A program made the position numbers and the translations under genes. Under the pieces are notes generated by a model. That model ran no database searches and had not been told where the DNA came from. It worked only from the letters and a program-made list of their open reading frames with translations. 64,000 nucleotides of DNA from Hydra vulgaris (lineage: Eukaryota > Cnidaria > Hydrozoa > Anthoathecata > Hydridae): assembly GCF_038396675.1 (NCBI RefSeq), contig NC_088930.1, forward strand, positions 33,732,501 through 33,796,500, read 5' to 3'. Positions 1 through 13,348 of this stretch are shown here, in pieces (position 1 is the first letter of the stretch; the number at the start of each line of letters is the position of its first letter).

Positions 1-79
<79 letters not shown>

Positions 80-156
80 TGCAACTATAAATGCTCAATG
101 TGCATGTATATTTGTGTCTGGAGGTGTGTATGTATGTATGTATGTATGTTTGTATG

Positions 157-206
<50 letters not shown>

Positions 207-382
207 TGCAACTATAAATACTAAATGTGCATTTATAATTGTGTATGTATGTATGTATGTATGTATGTATGTATGTATGTATGTATGTATGTATGTATGT
301 ATGTATGTACGGATATATCTATATATAAATATGCAACTATAAATGCTAAATGTGCATTTATAATTGTGTATGTATGTATGTT

Positions 383-454
<72 letters not shown>

Positions 455-491
455 TGCAACTATAAATGCTAAATGTGCATTTATAATTGTG

Positions 492-587
<96 letters not shown>
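1..587. repeat. Composite minisatellite with nested (TA)n and (GTAT)n arrays
   Basis: A unit of about 50 bp (AAATATGCAACTATAAATGC and onward through TGTGCATTTATAATTGTG) recurs at about 76, 203, 327 and 451, spaced 124-127 bp apart. The space between units is filled by (TA)n or (GTAT)n of varying length. Open frames here (alternating YI, or MYVC) are translated microsatellite and not genes. The array runs off the left edge. Confidence 0.9.
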
Positions 588-589
<2 letters not shown>

Positions 590-770
590 AAGGGCGAATT
601 AAGTGATCGTGAATTGAAAATTCCATAAAAGTTTATGGTCTTAAAATTTTGTTTTTCTTGAAAACCATTTTTACACGTTTTTTTCGGATTATTCATAAAA
701 GTTTTACAAATTCAAAGACCAGAATTTTTTAACGGAATTTTCAATTCACGATCAATTAATTCGCCCCTTG
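588..770. mobile_element. Short non-autonomous inverted-repeat element (MITE-like)
   Basis: The left end (588-622) starts CAAAGGGCGAATTAA and runs on through GATCGTGAATTGAAAATTCC. The right end (736-770) is its reverse complement with about three changes. The element is about 183 bp and has no coding capacity. It sits at the edge of a TA array, so the target duplication cannot be read. Confidence 0.75.
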
Positions 771-1302
771 ATATATAACATTAAAACCAACAATCTGAAA
801 AAATACTAATTTAAATAGCTGTGAGGGCTTCAATATTATCAACTGATTTAGGGAGAACATGCAAGGGAGTTGCAGCTACATTGACTGAGGGTTTGGGTTG
901 GAACAGAAATAAGTTTTTATCATTCTTAATTGCCTGAAGAAAAAAATATAGAAAAGTCTGCGTTGATGACTATTAAACTTTTTATTATTAATCACATAGT
1001 TTGACTATAATATATGATTATGATATATATAATATATGATTATGATATATATATATCATAATCACATAGTTTGACTATAATCTTACTAAAATTGTACTTC
1101 ATCAAACTTACACTTTCATCTTACTTCTTACCACTATTTTATAGCTAACTGGGATTTCTTGTGTGATATTCTTTGTGATAGTTCTTGGACTATGATTCAA
1201 ATTCATTATCTTTAAATTACTATATCTAGTATTTTATTTTCAAAGTTAGATTTTCAGGATTTTTGAAAATCACTAACAGTGTAATTTACTTTTGGTCAAC
1301 CT
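771..1302. other. No gene seen
   Basis: AT-rich sequence. The only structure is a partly palindromic, partly direct repeat at about 1001-1085, where CATAGTTTGACTATAAT appears on both sides of a TGATTATGATATATAT tract. Confidence 0.6.
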
Positions 1303-1608
1303 CTACAATGGATCAACCTGTTTGTCGGCTATATCAGGTAGGATGTGATTAATGGAATCAAGAGATAAGATTGACGAAAAGTTCTTAGCAAACAATTCAG
1401 CTTTGTTTTTAGGTGAGGTAACAAAATCTGAACCATACAAGAGAGGTAGAATAACAGATTTGCCCTTATTATAGATACTGTTAAAGATTCTCCAGAAGTC
1501 TTTAGAGCCTAATTTTTTAGATGAAATACAAGATTTTGTAACCTGAGAAGAGCGAGCTTTGGCGTTAGACCTTTTTACAATGGTTTTTAGCAATGCAGTC
1601 TTCTCCAT
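1303..1608 (-). pseudogene. Non-LTR retrotransposon ORF2 fragment (linker between endonuclease and RT)
   Basis: A 101-residue frame contains KLGSKDFWRIFNSIYNKG, LLYGSDFVTSPKNKAELFAK and ILPDIADKQVDPL. This is the region between endonuclease and reverse transcriptase in Jockey/CR1-type LINEs. The last stretch matches LPDIANKQVDPL in the 42-44 kb element, and the DNA matches too (GGATCAACCTGTTTGT at 1311 and about 43,199), so both are one family. The fragment is cut at both ends and has no catalytic domain, so it is a dead piece. Confidence 0.75.
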
Positions 1609-3674
1609 TTACCCAGCGCATTTGCGCTCAAATTTGCGCTAGTCCACACGCCTGCAAAAACTTTGGCAAGTGCATAAAAAAGCGCTTGCCAAAAAAATAA
1701 AAGCATATTATTTTAAATTGCAACAAAAAAATTTTTTGTTCATTTGTTCAACTTTTAAGAAAAATGCTTTTTTTTACCAGTTTTTTTTAAATTATTTTTT
1801 GTAATTATTTATTCAAAGCATTCTCCTCACTATTTTTATTTTAATTAAAGTAGCAGAAAAAAATAAATTTTTTAAATCGCACAGGCTAACTTAAAAAAGA
1901 TCATCCCGCTAGCGCTATTTCGTGCACTGGCATTAAATTCCAGAAGGAGAAGACTGGCAATAGTAAACAGACATCTGTAAAATGGAAATTGGATAACATT
2001 CTAGTCATAGTTTCACAAATGTGCATTTTAATAAAGTTTAACATGCTGGTCTTCTCCAAAAACACTTTTATACGGAAATAATTTTAAAATTATTGAATCA
2101 TTCCTTTCAAACCAAAGTATTTAAGTCACCTTAAATAAATAACGCTTGACTTTGCTTCCAGTAACTTCTAGGTATCCCAGAAGTTACTGGAATCTTAGAA
2201 GTTATCTTAAGTGCTGATGACCGACTATATACTCTAGTCTTATCAATAAGTCATTCTTTTTAGATCACTTAAAACAATTTTAAATATCATCTCTCTCGTT
2301 ATCTCTTAATAATTATGATTTAATTATTGAAATGTTGTTAATACTCCTACATAATTAAATAATAACACCCTTTTTTTTTTATGCCTTAAATTAACTTTCA
2401 TGAGCAAACTCTTATGGAAACCATACACTCTATTAATTGCAGTGTCTGCATCGGCTTAGGCTGTCTTTTGTGCTTGCTTTTTTTCATACTACCATTCTCT
2501 AAAAACTTTTATTAACCTAGATTTCTTTCTGAGAACATCAGTGTTTTAAAATTCTTTTTTATTTATTTATATATAGTAATTACATTTAGTAAACAATACA
2601 TTACATATAGTAAATAATAGTAATTAAATAAACTAATGTTACTTTTAAAATATTAAGTCCATTTTAGACTGACAGTAATTTTTCACCAACTCATTGTTGC
2701 TCATGTAAAACTAACTCTTCACTCAAAAAACAATGTTTTTGAAGTGAAGATTATTAGAAAATAAATTAATAACTGAATGATAATTATAAAATGGTTATTT
2801 TATAAACTATTTAAGAGTGAAGATTCATACCATAAACAGGAAAAATTACAAAACAAGCGTTTAGAAATATATTAACTTATGCTTTTTTTATTAAACATTT
2901 CATAGTATTGTTTTATTCTCTTTTTTAAATTTGTTTGTTATGCCAAATTTGTGGTACAACTATATAATATTATTTGTATCTCTTTTTGTCAGTGTATACA
3001 ATCTACTAAAATGTATACACAGAGAAAAAGAGATAAAGTTACTTTTCTTTGCTTTTATTAGCTTTTATTTGAGTTTTCTTCATCATGAAACTTGTTCTTA
3101 CAAATATTAGAAGTAAAAAATATTTACTAAAAAACCATAAGTATACAGAAATAATTAACATAAATTATAATATTCAGTGCTTGAAGAAGAGAGAAATCGA
3201 TTAGATCTTTATTACCTTCTTCGTCCCCAATCTAAAATTGCTCTGACAGGATAGTAGCATAAAAATACTATAAATGATCCCACTATTCTTTTGCAACTTC
3301 AAGCACTGATAATAATTATGACAAAATATAGCAATAATTACAAATAGATAAATAAAAATAGTTAAACATTACTTAATTTCTAATACTTTTAATGATTATA
3401 AAATATAAGATCTAATCTAATGAACAACTATGTACAACTTTACTTATCTAAATAAACAAGCTCAGATTTTTGCGGATTATATTTGTCTGCCATTATTTAC
3501 AAAACTATCGTCAAATGTCGGTATCAAAACACTTACGAACGAAAATGTCTGGGTAATAAACCGAATTCCGGTTATGTTTCATAATATTTTGTATTGTACG
3601 GTTTAGATTATTTATTAAAAATTTTATGCAAATACATTATTTTAAAGTAATCTTTATGTTTTTAAATACAATTT
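1609..3674. other. No gene seen; small hairpins
   Basis: AT-rich sequence without a convincing reading frame. Inverted repeats lie at about 2159-2193 (CCAGTAACTTCT against AGAAGTTACTGG) and about 2979-3035 (ATCTCTTTTTGTCAGTGTAT against its near-complement). A possible short MITE is listed separately at 3175-3312. Confidence 0.55.
3172..3314. repeat. Possible short inverted-repeat element
   Basis: TCAGTGCTTGAAG at the left end is mirrored by CTTCAAGCACTGA at the right end, about 140 bp apart, with similar AATTAT-rich flanks. There is no coding capacity. It could be a MITE or a chance hairpin. Confidence 0.4.
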
Positions 3675-5040
<1,366 letters not shown>

Positions 5041-5044
5041 ACTA

Positions 5045-5332
5045 TGACTCCATATTTCAGGCAGTAGATTTAATAAAGTGCACCCTAAGTAGTGGCCGAG
5101 AAGGTTACTACAGTCGTTGAGGCAACTTGATTGTGGTTACAACCTTCTCCATTGTGGTTACAACCCTTGATTGTGGTTACAACCCTTTACCTCCGAAACA
5201 AAAACCTTGATGAAAAAGACTGCTGAGTGGAGAAACAAGTTGAACGCGGTACTACGAGGGGTGTGGTGGGAATTGAACTCGGAACTTCTCTCTTATGAAG
5301 CGAGCGCTCTACCACTACGTTACTAACACATT
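5045..5332 (-). mobile_element. tRNA-derived SINE (family 1)
   Basis: On the minus strand the head reads GTAGTGGTAGAGCGCTCGCT, like an RNA polymerase III A box, followed about 25 nt later by GAGTTCAATTCCCACC, a good B box. A CAT-like anticodon loop lies between them. The body downstream (5100-5180) contains three copies of an 18-bp motif, GGTTGTAACCACAATC or close variants. It differs from the SINE family at 30-39 kb. It lacks proper acceptor-stem pairing, so I do not call it a tRNA gene. Confidence 0.6.
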
Positions 5333-5649
5333 TAACATATATCACACACATTTTATTACTTAAAATAATTTATCAGTGGCGGATCAAATGAGTTGGTAAA
5401 TAAATCTAACAACTATTGAAAGATTAGTTATGTACAAAAAAAGATTGCCTAAACGTAATAAGATTAAACATGTGACAATACCATTTATTTTACCATTGCG
5501 TTGATAAGGTAACTGTAATGAACTGATAACTAAAATGAGCTTTGAACTTTTCAAGTCTATCAATTTCTCCTTTCCACCGAAGATTCCATACAACTACTCT
5601 AATGAACTAATTACTTGTATAATAAGTTAGTAATACTTTTACTATAGAA

Positions 5650-6795
5650 TTTAAAATGTATGTTTAATTCTTCCCATTTATTTATTTGCTTTATCAGTTG
5701 CGTATTTCATATAACGAGATCATTCAAAATAAAAATGCCAAGATCTTATTTGACTACTTTTGCTTCCTCTAGCATAACTTCGTCAATTTTGCATTTATAT
5801 TTAGAACTATCATTTCCGAAATTACTTTACATCTTTCCGTGTTGAGTTTTCCAGTCAACTGTCCGTTCTTTTAAAATATTAGAAAGTTTTGTTAACTAAT
5901 ATTATATGATTCTGATTTAATGACTGTTAAAAGTTTAGTATCTTCAGCGAATAGTATGCCTTCATTTTTGATTCTAATTGATAAACCATTTAGAAATACC
6001 ACAAAGAATACTGGATCTAAAACTGAGCCTTGAGGTGCTCCACTATCTAATTTCTCCCGTTCTGACACAAATTCTCCTACTATTACTCTTTAAAATCTTT
6101 TGCTAAGAAAACTTTTACAACACAATAATAGTTTGTTTCTAATCTCAAACCAATTGAGCTTTTCTAATAACCTTAACAAGAAAACAGTGTCAAATGCTTT
6201 TGCAAAATCTGGTAATAACTTATCTACATAGTATCTATCACCAAGTGGCTTTGTGATAAAATTAATCGTTTCTTTTTATTATTATGTATCATACCATTAT
6301 TAAGATTATTTATTATAAAATGAAAAAATACGGCTGGGCAAAGAAGAGACAAATTTAGTCTTATTCCCAAGCCATTTTAAGCGCATTTTTTAAAGTTTTA
6401 AGGGTAATTTTTTTTATTAAAGAAGCTGTTGTTGTTTTATTATTAAGTTGTGCATTACGTTTCATTATCTCATCTGGCATAATACGTTCCGTTAATTTAC
6501 ATACAACTGAAGTTAGTGAAATTGGGTGATAATTAGATGGTTCAGATTTGCTTTCTTTCTTAATTAGGGGTATGAGTTCTGCTTTGTTTCAAAGATCTGG
6601 AACAACACTTGATTTGTAAGACTTGTTAAATAATATCGATAAAAGCTTGCAGAGTGATTTAAAATACAGTTTGGAATCTTTAGGGTGAACGTTGTCCACT
6701 TCAACAGTTTTTCTTTCATCAAGTTTGTCGGTATGGATTTTAATATCTGCTTTTGCAAAGCTTGGATAAGGTCATTTAAAACTAAACTTACCAAT
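5650..6795 (-). pseudogene. Decayed non-LTR reverse transcriptase
   Basis: Read on the minus strand in shifting frames, fragments of a LINE RT appear in the correct order: VVPDLWKQSRTHTP, then SEPSNYHPISLTSVVCKL (the N-P-I-S-L finger motif), then DFAKAFDTVFLLRLLEKLNW (palm block A, with the catalytic D), then a degraded GAPQGSV-like block and LFAEDTKLLTVIKSES where F/YADD is expected. Stops and frameshifts are frequent and no long frame survives. The copy has decayed and resembles none of the other RT copies in the window closely. Confidence 0.65.
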
Positions 6796-7796
6796 AACTT
6801 TTAAGACGTTTGTCGAATTAGTAAAAATTAAAACAAAATACTTGTTTAATGTACTCGTCATTATAGCTCCCTCAACAGTTAAGTTTTCTTAGTTAAGCTT
6901 AAGCTAAGTTAAGCTAAGTATTCAATTATTGATTTTGTATTGATTTCCAAAAAGCTAAAAACTTGCATAATTTCATTATACTCTTTTATATTAAGTATAG
7001 TGAAATGCGTATTGCTTAAAAGCAATTAAATTTTTTTTTCTAACTAAAAAAAAACAAACGTCAAATGGACGAAAAAAAAAGTCAATCTTTATATTGTCCA
7101 AACAGTTCATCAGTTAAAAATACTATAAAAAAACAAAAGATTTTGACAGACGGTTCTAGAGAAACAATTTCAAGCTAAATAAGTAAAACATCTTTGGTAA
7201 TAAGTGTAATGGTGCGCATCAAATTTTTTCATAAATAGTTTTGTTTTTGATGGAAACTGGCGACATTCGAGTGGCGTTGCCATAACACAGCATAAACATA
7301 AGTGATCATAAGTTAAACTAGTTTATTAATTTTCAATGAAAAAATACAAAATAATAAAATCTATTAAAAAAATAATTCAATAAACAATAACTTTCTTTTC
7401 AGCAACATACAATGCATAAATTTTATTGAAAACTTTCAATCTTTTGTAATTTAAGTTTTAGAAAACTTTTTTTAATGTTTCTTGATGTAACTTTGTTGAG
7501 TTATTTTATACTTTGGACTGTACTCTTTAATCCATTGTTGTTCTATATTTATAATTTAATTAAAAAATCTGTTATTTTATATACTTTGATATTTGTTTAA
7601 ATATCGCATTAACCTTATGAAAGATATTTTGATCAGTTCCTTGTAACTTTTAGTATTAAAAAGCATTGCAAATTTTCATAAACGCACCATGAAATCATGC
7701 ACCATGCACCAAGATTGGTTTAAAATTGTAATACTAGTTATATTTGTTAATAGAAATGTTTATTACATTTTATATTACATAAACATTTGTTTTTAT
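6796..7796. other. No gene seen
   Basis: AT-rich sequence with runs of T and A near 7030-7080. I recognise no coding signal or repeat family. Confidence 0.5.
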
Positions 7797-8018
7797 GATG
7801 CATAATTGCATATTTCCATTTTTCATTTTTGTTACTTATTTCAGAAATTTTTTAAAAATAGTAAAAATACGGTATTGAGAGAAATCGTAATATTAAGTAA
7901 TAATATTAATTTAGTATTATTAGCTGATATTACGATTTCTCTCAACACTGTATTTTTATTATTTTTAAGAAATTTTATGAAATAAGAAATTAAAATGGAA
8001 ATGGCAATATATGATTAC
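7797..8018. repeat. Long hairpin / MITE-like inverted repeat
   Basis: Arms of about 100 bp: GAGAGAAATCGTAATAT near 7877 is mirrored by ATATTACGATTTCTCTC near 7930. The match continues outward through AGAAATTTTTTAAAAATA and CATATTTCCATTTT into their complements. A short AT spacer separates the arms. There is no coding capacity. Confidence 0.75.
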
Positions 8019-8236
8019 ACGTTTATTATACGAAAATATATAAAGGTAGTTATAAAAATGCAAGATCAAAATGTCCTTCGTCCCAATAACTAAAAGCTAA
8101 TGTAGTGTTATTACGTTTTTTATTCAAATTGCTTTGACATTGTTACTAACTCTATATAAAGTCAAATTTTTGATACGAGAATTATTAGCGCACTTTTAGA
8201 TATATTGTCTCTCAAAAATCTACATAATATAATGCT

Positions 8237-8445
8237 CAGTGGAGGTTCTAAGAATTAATAAGGGGAGGGGGTGAATCCTTAAATGCTCCTGACTGCATTT
8301 TATATAATGATAACAATAACAATAAATTTGTTGACTAAAATGTGTCAAATGCCGACTATATTTCGGTAAAATCCGACTATAAGTTGAATATCGCTTTCTT
8401 TAAGGGATTGTCACTCACCCCATACCCACCTTAAAATCGCCTCTG
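8237..8445. mobile_element. Probable non-autonomous hAT-type MITE
   Basis: The left end CAGTGGAGGTTCTAAG and the right end (reverse complement CAGAGGCGATTTTAAG) form imperfect 16-bp inverted ends of the hAT CAG-G-G type. The interior has GCCGACTATATTTCGG and CCGACTATA, resembling GCCGACT motifs inside the clearer hAT MITE at 28,991. The flanking octamers share only their last four bases (TGCT), so the duplication is eroded or absent. Confidence 0.5.
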
Positions 8446-9039
8446 AAAGTGCTGTGATAATGATCAAATAATGTAATGATGATCAATTAAAAAGAATAAT
8501 TATTAGGGTTAGCAACACAAGAAACTCATACCTACCCCAGCCGGCAAAACCTTAGCATGTATTTGTTATCCTTAAAACATTTATTTCTTTTGAGTCTAAA
8601 TGGTATGCATTTAGATGTAAAAAGGTTTGACATTGGTATTGGGAGGAAGGTTGCCAATTATTACCAACCATAGTTAAACAGACTTCAATCTGCCCAACCT
8701 AAAGTATCTCAATCATATTCAATAGTGGAATGACAAAATATATTAAAAAAAGCTAAATAACATTTCAAAATTTATTATGTTTTACTTCTCATTAATATTT
8801 TATTTCTCATTTATTCACTGCTACATAAACTACGCTACGCTACTGCTACATAAACTACGCTAATACTGAGGAAGTACTGAAAAAAGTAAATAACATCGTC
8901 TTTAGCGCTGTCAGAAACGAGCAGTTCGCATAATTAACTTTGCTGATCGTTTTTCTCATTGTAAACCTTATTTTGTTTAAATAAGATTTTTAAATATATA
9001 CCCACCCCCCGTCTTTCAAGATCTTTTCAGTTTAAAAGC
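8446..9039. other. No gene seen
   Basis: Mixed sequence with a short direct repeat near 8820-8860 (CTACATAAACTACGCTA twice). It may contain more of the retrotransposon that ends at about 9.5 kb, but I could not read coding blocks with confidence. Confidence 0.4.
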
Positions 9040-9500
9040 CAGCAACAAATACACTTTTGAAAAAAAAAACTCAACGAACCTTTTTGTCAAACAAGTTTTA
9101 ATCAACTTTGTCTTGCCTATCGTGCACCGCACCTATGGAATAAAATTGTTTTGCCAAATTTTGAATTTGATTGACTCATTTTTTTTGTCTTTTTAAAAAC
9201 AAAATAAAAAGTTTAGTTCTTTCCCTCGATAACATTTTACATTATTACTAATTATTTTATCTACTATTAAACTTTATTTTTTTTTTTTTTTTTTTTTTTT
9301 TTAAAGTTTTGTAGTTATGTTGTTTACAACCATTTATATTATTTTTATATTTATATATGTTGTTTATATTATTTACAGTTTGCTTATGTCAAAGATTCTA
9401 CTTTATTGTAACGTATACTTTTTAAGGTATTTGTAAATTTGCTTGTTTATTTATTTATTTATTTTAAGGTTCCGATGATAAGATCTTAGTGAGCTTCTTT
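9040..9500 (+). pseudogene. 3' end of a non-LTR retrotransposon
   Basis: From about 9080 the sequence translates as NEPFCQTSFNQLCLAYRAPH then LWNKIVLPNFEFD and LKSLVLSLDNIL. The Y-R-x-P-x-L-W-N block is typical of the extreme C-terminus of LINE ORF2. A stop follows, then a T-rich 3' UTR. Near 9468 the UTR has GGTTCCGATGATAAGATC, which resembles the GATGATAAG motif at the 3' end of the LINE at 47.65 kb. The upstream RT core is missing. Confidence 0.55.
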
Positions 9501-9531
9501 CAAAAACCTAGTTTACACCGTTATCGCATTT

Positions 9532-10195
<664 letters not shown>

Positions 10196-11790
10196 CAGGG
10201 GTGGCCGCAATAAGACCCGTGGGCCACATTTGGCATTCAGCGACCATTTTTCTGGCCCTTGAAGTATGTAAAACTATATAACCAATAATAAATATATAAA
10301 CGATAGAGATTATTTTGCAAAAAATGTAAAATTTAGAAATTTTTCATAAAATATTTACAGGTCTCTGTAATATTTGTAAATATTTATATCGTCTCTGTTT
10401 TAGTCATTAGAAAATCTTTTAATTTAATCAGTTTTAATTTTGAAAACATGTTTTGTCATAATATCTAATTATTTTTATTATAAAATTATTTGTGAATTTT
10501 AAACAACCAAAAGTTGACAAATTTATTTCATGTATTTAACAGCGAATGAAAAACAAAACACTTTTTTGGTAAACTTAGTTCGATGCTAATATCTTTAATA
10601 TGTAATAAATCTGCTTCGGTATGTAATGAATATAGTTTAAGAAAGAAGTTTGAGAAACTATTTCGGTAACCAATAAAAATGTTTGAAAAAGTTCACTTAA
10701 CTTACAACCGGCTAATTCCACTTACAAAAGATAGTGGTAGCTCAATTATTGGAAAAAAGAATGGTTTTGTTTCCAGACTGGAAAACGAAATTGCAGAAAA
10801 AAACTTGTCATTAATTAAGCAGAATTATATTATTCGTTAGCAAAATTTAATATCTAAGACTATGAAGACTACGGATTATTAGCAAAATTTAACAGCAAAG
10901 ACTATGAAGACTACGGATTATTAGCAAAATTTAACAGCAAAGACTTCGGGTATGGAAAATGTCTTTAGTAGTTAAATCAATAAACGTTTAACAAGTTGAA
11001 ACAATTTGAGGTATTTCTCGATAAAAATGACTTAAAGAATAATGTGGTCTGCTTTATCATACTCAGGTGATACGTTAAAAAGAAAGTTAATAAAAACTAG
11101 AGCTAATGTACTAAAAGAATTTCAGACAAAAAATAATAAATTTCTTCGAAACTATGAACAAATCTACGGGAGCTAGAAGAACAGGAGTTTATCCAAAAGT
11201 TTGCAGTTCTGGGAGACCTGACCCAACATTACAATATACTTAGCAAAGAACTCCAAGGAAAATATTAATTAACTGGATGTATAACCTTATTCTAGTTTTT
11301 CGGTTAAAATTAACTTTGTGGGAGCAGTAGTTTAGGATCGGAATTTTAGTCTTTTTTTAACCTTGGGTGAGATGAATACTGGAAACACAGCAGAATTTGT
11401 TACGTGTATAGATGAATTGAAAGGTTTTAAAAAAAGTTTGCATTTATAAGGAAATTTTATGATAAAATCAAATTTTTCACAGTGTCATTCTCTGTTGAAA
11501 TTGAAAATATACAAGAAGAAGTCCAAATAGAGTTAATTGATATTTAATGCAGTGATGTTTTGAGAGACGAATATAATCAACAAAATTTGGTGGCATTGAC
11601 CAAAATAAGTACAGCAACTTTGTTGACTTTGCGAAAACGATGAGTATCTTGTTTTGGTAGTATATTCTTGTGTAAAGACGTGTTTTATCGGTATAGATTA
11701 TAGGGATATATTGACAGATACTAACTTGCAGAATTAAAAAAAATCTTGATGACAAAGTGGTTTCCTAACTACTTTGTCATCAAGATTTGA
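10196..11790 (+). pseudogene. Decayed hAT transposase, GTF2IRD2/ZBED-like type
   Basis: The region opens with CAGGGGTGGCCGCAA and then GGGCCACATTTGGC, a typical hAT terminus. Coding remnants follow in order: IIGKKNGFVSRLENEIAEKN (the T-D-G-A-P-A-M-x-G-K block with its start lost), LTQHYNILSKELQGKY near 11,220, then FSVEIENIQEEVQIELIDIQ near 11,480 and a C-terminal dimerisation-like part with SCFGSIFLC (normally S-x-F-G-S-T-Y-x-C-E). Stops and frameshifts are common. A 42-45 bp tract (AGCAAAATTTAACAGCAAAG and onward) is present about three times at 10,830-10,945, disrupting the frame. The right terminal repeat was not found. Confidence 0.7.
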
Positions 11791-11824
11791 AAAAAACTTA
11801 TTCTAACGGATCTTTTTTTTTTAC

Positions 11825-12795
11825 ATGAAAAACCTTCATATAAGGAAATTTTCATCTGGTGTGCCTCATAATGGTTCTAAAATAAGTCGTAACCTAGAAA
11901 AATATTTAAATCTGAACATTTCTAACGAAACCAAAAGACTACTGATAGACTTTCCAGATCACAAAAAAAAAGAACCATTTCCCAAAGATCCTAGTCAACA
12001 AAAATGAGGTTTCAGAAAAACTTACAATTATTAAACGCAGGGGTGGCAGAGCCGTTTTTTGTTGTTAGAAAAAGCTAACTTCGAGACATAGAGCAAACTC
12101 CAAACATTTATATGTTTATACTTATGCCAATTAAGGATGCTTTCAAAAAGTTGCAATGATTGGAGTCTGGGAACAAAAAAGTCCAAAAATTTCAATTTAT
12201 CTTGTGGCAACAGTGTCATGAAACAAGTTTTAGAAATGCCAACTATGACAAAAATTCTAAGTTATATAATCCGACTATACAGAATGAACTAATACGTTGT
12301 TTGGAAAAAAGTTGTTAAATGAATCGATTGCAAATATTAATTCGTCGCCATTCTGTGCCCTAATTTTAGACACAGCGCAAAATATTACCAAGATAGACCA
12401 GTTATGTGTTATAATACAGCATGTACACATTGTTAGAAATGTAAATTAAGAACCAACTCATTATAAAGTTAAGGAAACATTTTTAAGATTTTATGAATTG
12501 ACGGATCATTCAGCAGAGGGAATGACTAATCAAGAATTCACGTTATTGGAAGAAGCACATATTTCAATTGAAAATTGTTATGGGAAGGATTACGAAGGCG
12601 CTAACGTTATGAGTGGAGTTTACCGTAATTTACAAACCAGGATTAAACAAATTCAACTAAATACTGAGTATGTACACTTAAACAGTCATAATTTAAACTT
12701 GGTAATTAATGACTGCGTAAATGGTTCGCTTTATATCTTACCATTTATGTTGCTCTTTATAAAATATTTACTTGCTTTTTTAGAAATAGCATAAA
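11825..12795 (+). pseudogene. Decayed hAT transposase, ZMYM1/DUF4371 type
   Basis: Fragments in order: LLIDFPDHKKKEPFPKDPSQ near 11,940 (the F-P-K-D block before the TTF-type finger), a degraded stretch, FCALILDTAQNITKIDQLCV near 12,350 (L-x-D-E-T-T-D-I-S in live copies), then YGKDYEGANVMSGVYRNLQT and YVHLNSHNLNLVINDCVNGS at 12,590-12,740. In live copies these last blocks read G-Q-G-Y-D-G-A-x-N-M-S-G and A-H-S-L-N-L-V. The catalytic D of L-x-D-E-T-T is recognisable, but the frame is broken. It directly follows another hAT relic of a different type. Confidence 0.7.
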
Positions 12796-12799
12796 TAAA

Positions 12800-13185
12800 T
12801 GGAACCTCCTCTCTATATTTACTGTGAAGTCTGGATGGTCTGGTAGACCATGAAAGTATAAAACAGATGGAAGTTTAACCGCATTGAAATGCTTCGGGAC
12901 TATGTTTGCAACCTTTTGTTTCGTAAACAAAAAGAAAACAACATTAATACTGTCCTTAAACGCCTAATCTTGACGCAAATACGTTCATAATAATTTAAAA
13001 ATATCGAACAGTGAAAATATTAAATATAATTTTTTCACTGTTCGCCAATAATAATCAAGTATACTTGAATATTATATAAGTATAATTGAATAATTAAAAA
13101 GACAGCTAAAACATTTTTTATAAAATCAAAAATTTTTTTTTCTAATTTACTAAAATTTAAAGTCTCCTTAGTTGTGTATCATAAT
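12800..13185. other. No gene seen; left flank of the 8-kb transposon
   Basis: A short hairpin at about 13,003-13,043 has CGAACAGTGAAAA against TTTTTTCACTGTTCG. The last about 45 bp before 13,186 match the reverse complement of 28,800-28,845, so they are pre-insertion target DNA. Confidence 0.6.
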
Positions 13186-13206
13186 ACACCTCTTCACAGT
13201 TTCGAT
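13186..13206 (+). repeat. Left terminal inverted repeat of the 8-kb transposon
   Basis: 21 bp matching the right end with two differences (positions 5 and 17). It is preceded by AT at 13,184-13,185. A GC-rich patch (TTTCGCGCGTATA) follows, mirrored by GCGCGCGC near the right end. These are likely transposase binding sites. Confidence 0.85.
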
Positions 13207-13348
13207 TTCGCGCGTATATATTTACGACACCGATTTTCACTAGTACCTTCTGCGCAGAATCGCATGAAAGAGTCCCATTTTTATCAATAAACTATTCTAG
13301 AAAGTCAATTATTTTAGTAAGTTTTTACCATTTTTGATTGTTTTAAAC

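Noticed and set aside
5265-5332. tRNA-Met gene on the minus strand
   Set aside because: A and B boxes fit, but acceptor-stem pairing is lacking and a SINE-like body follows.
12036-12050. CAGGGGTGGC as a second hAT terminus
   Set aside because: It is in direct, not inverted, orientation relative to 10,196 and lies inside the next hAT relic; probably chance or a separate truncated end.
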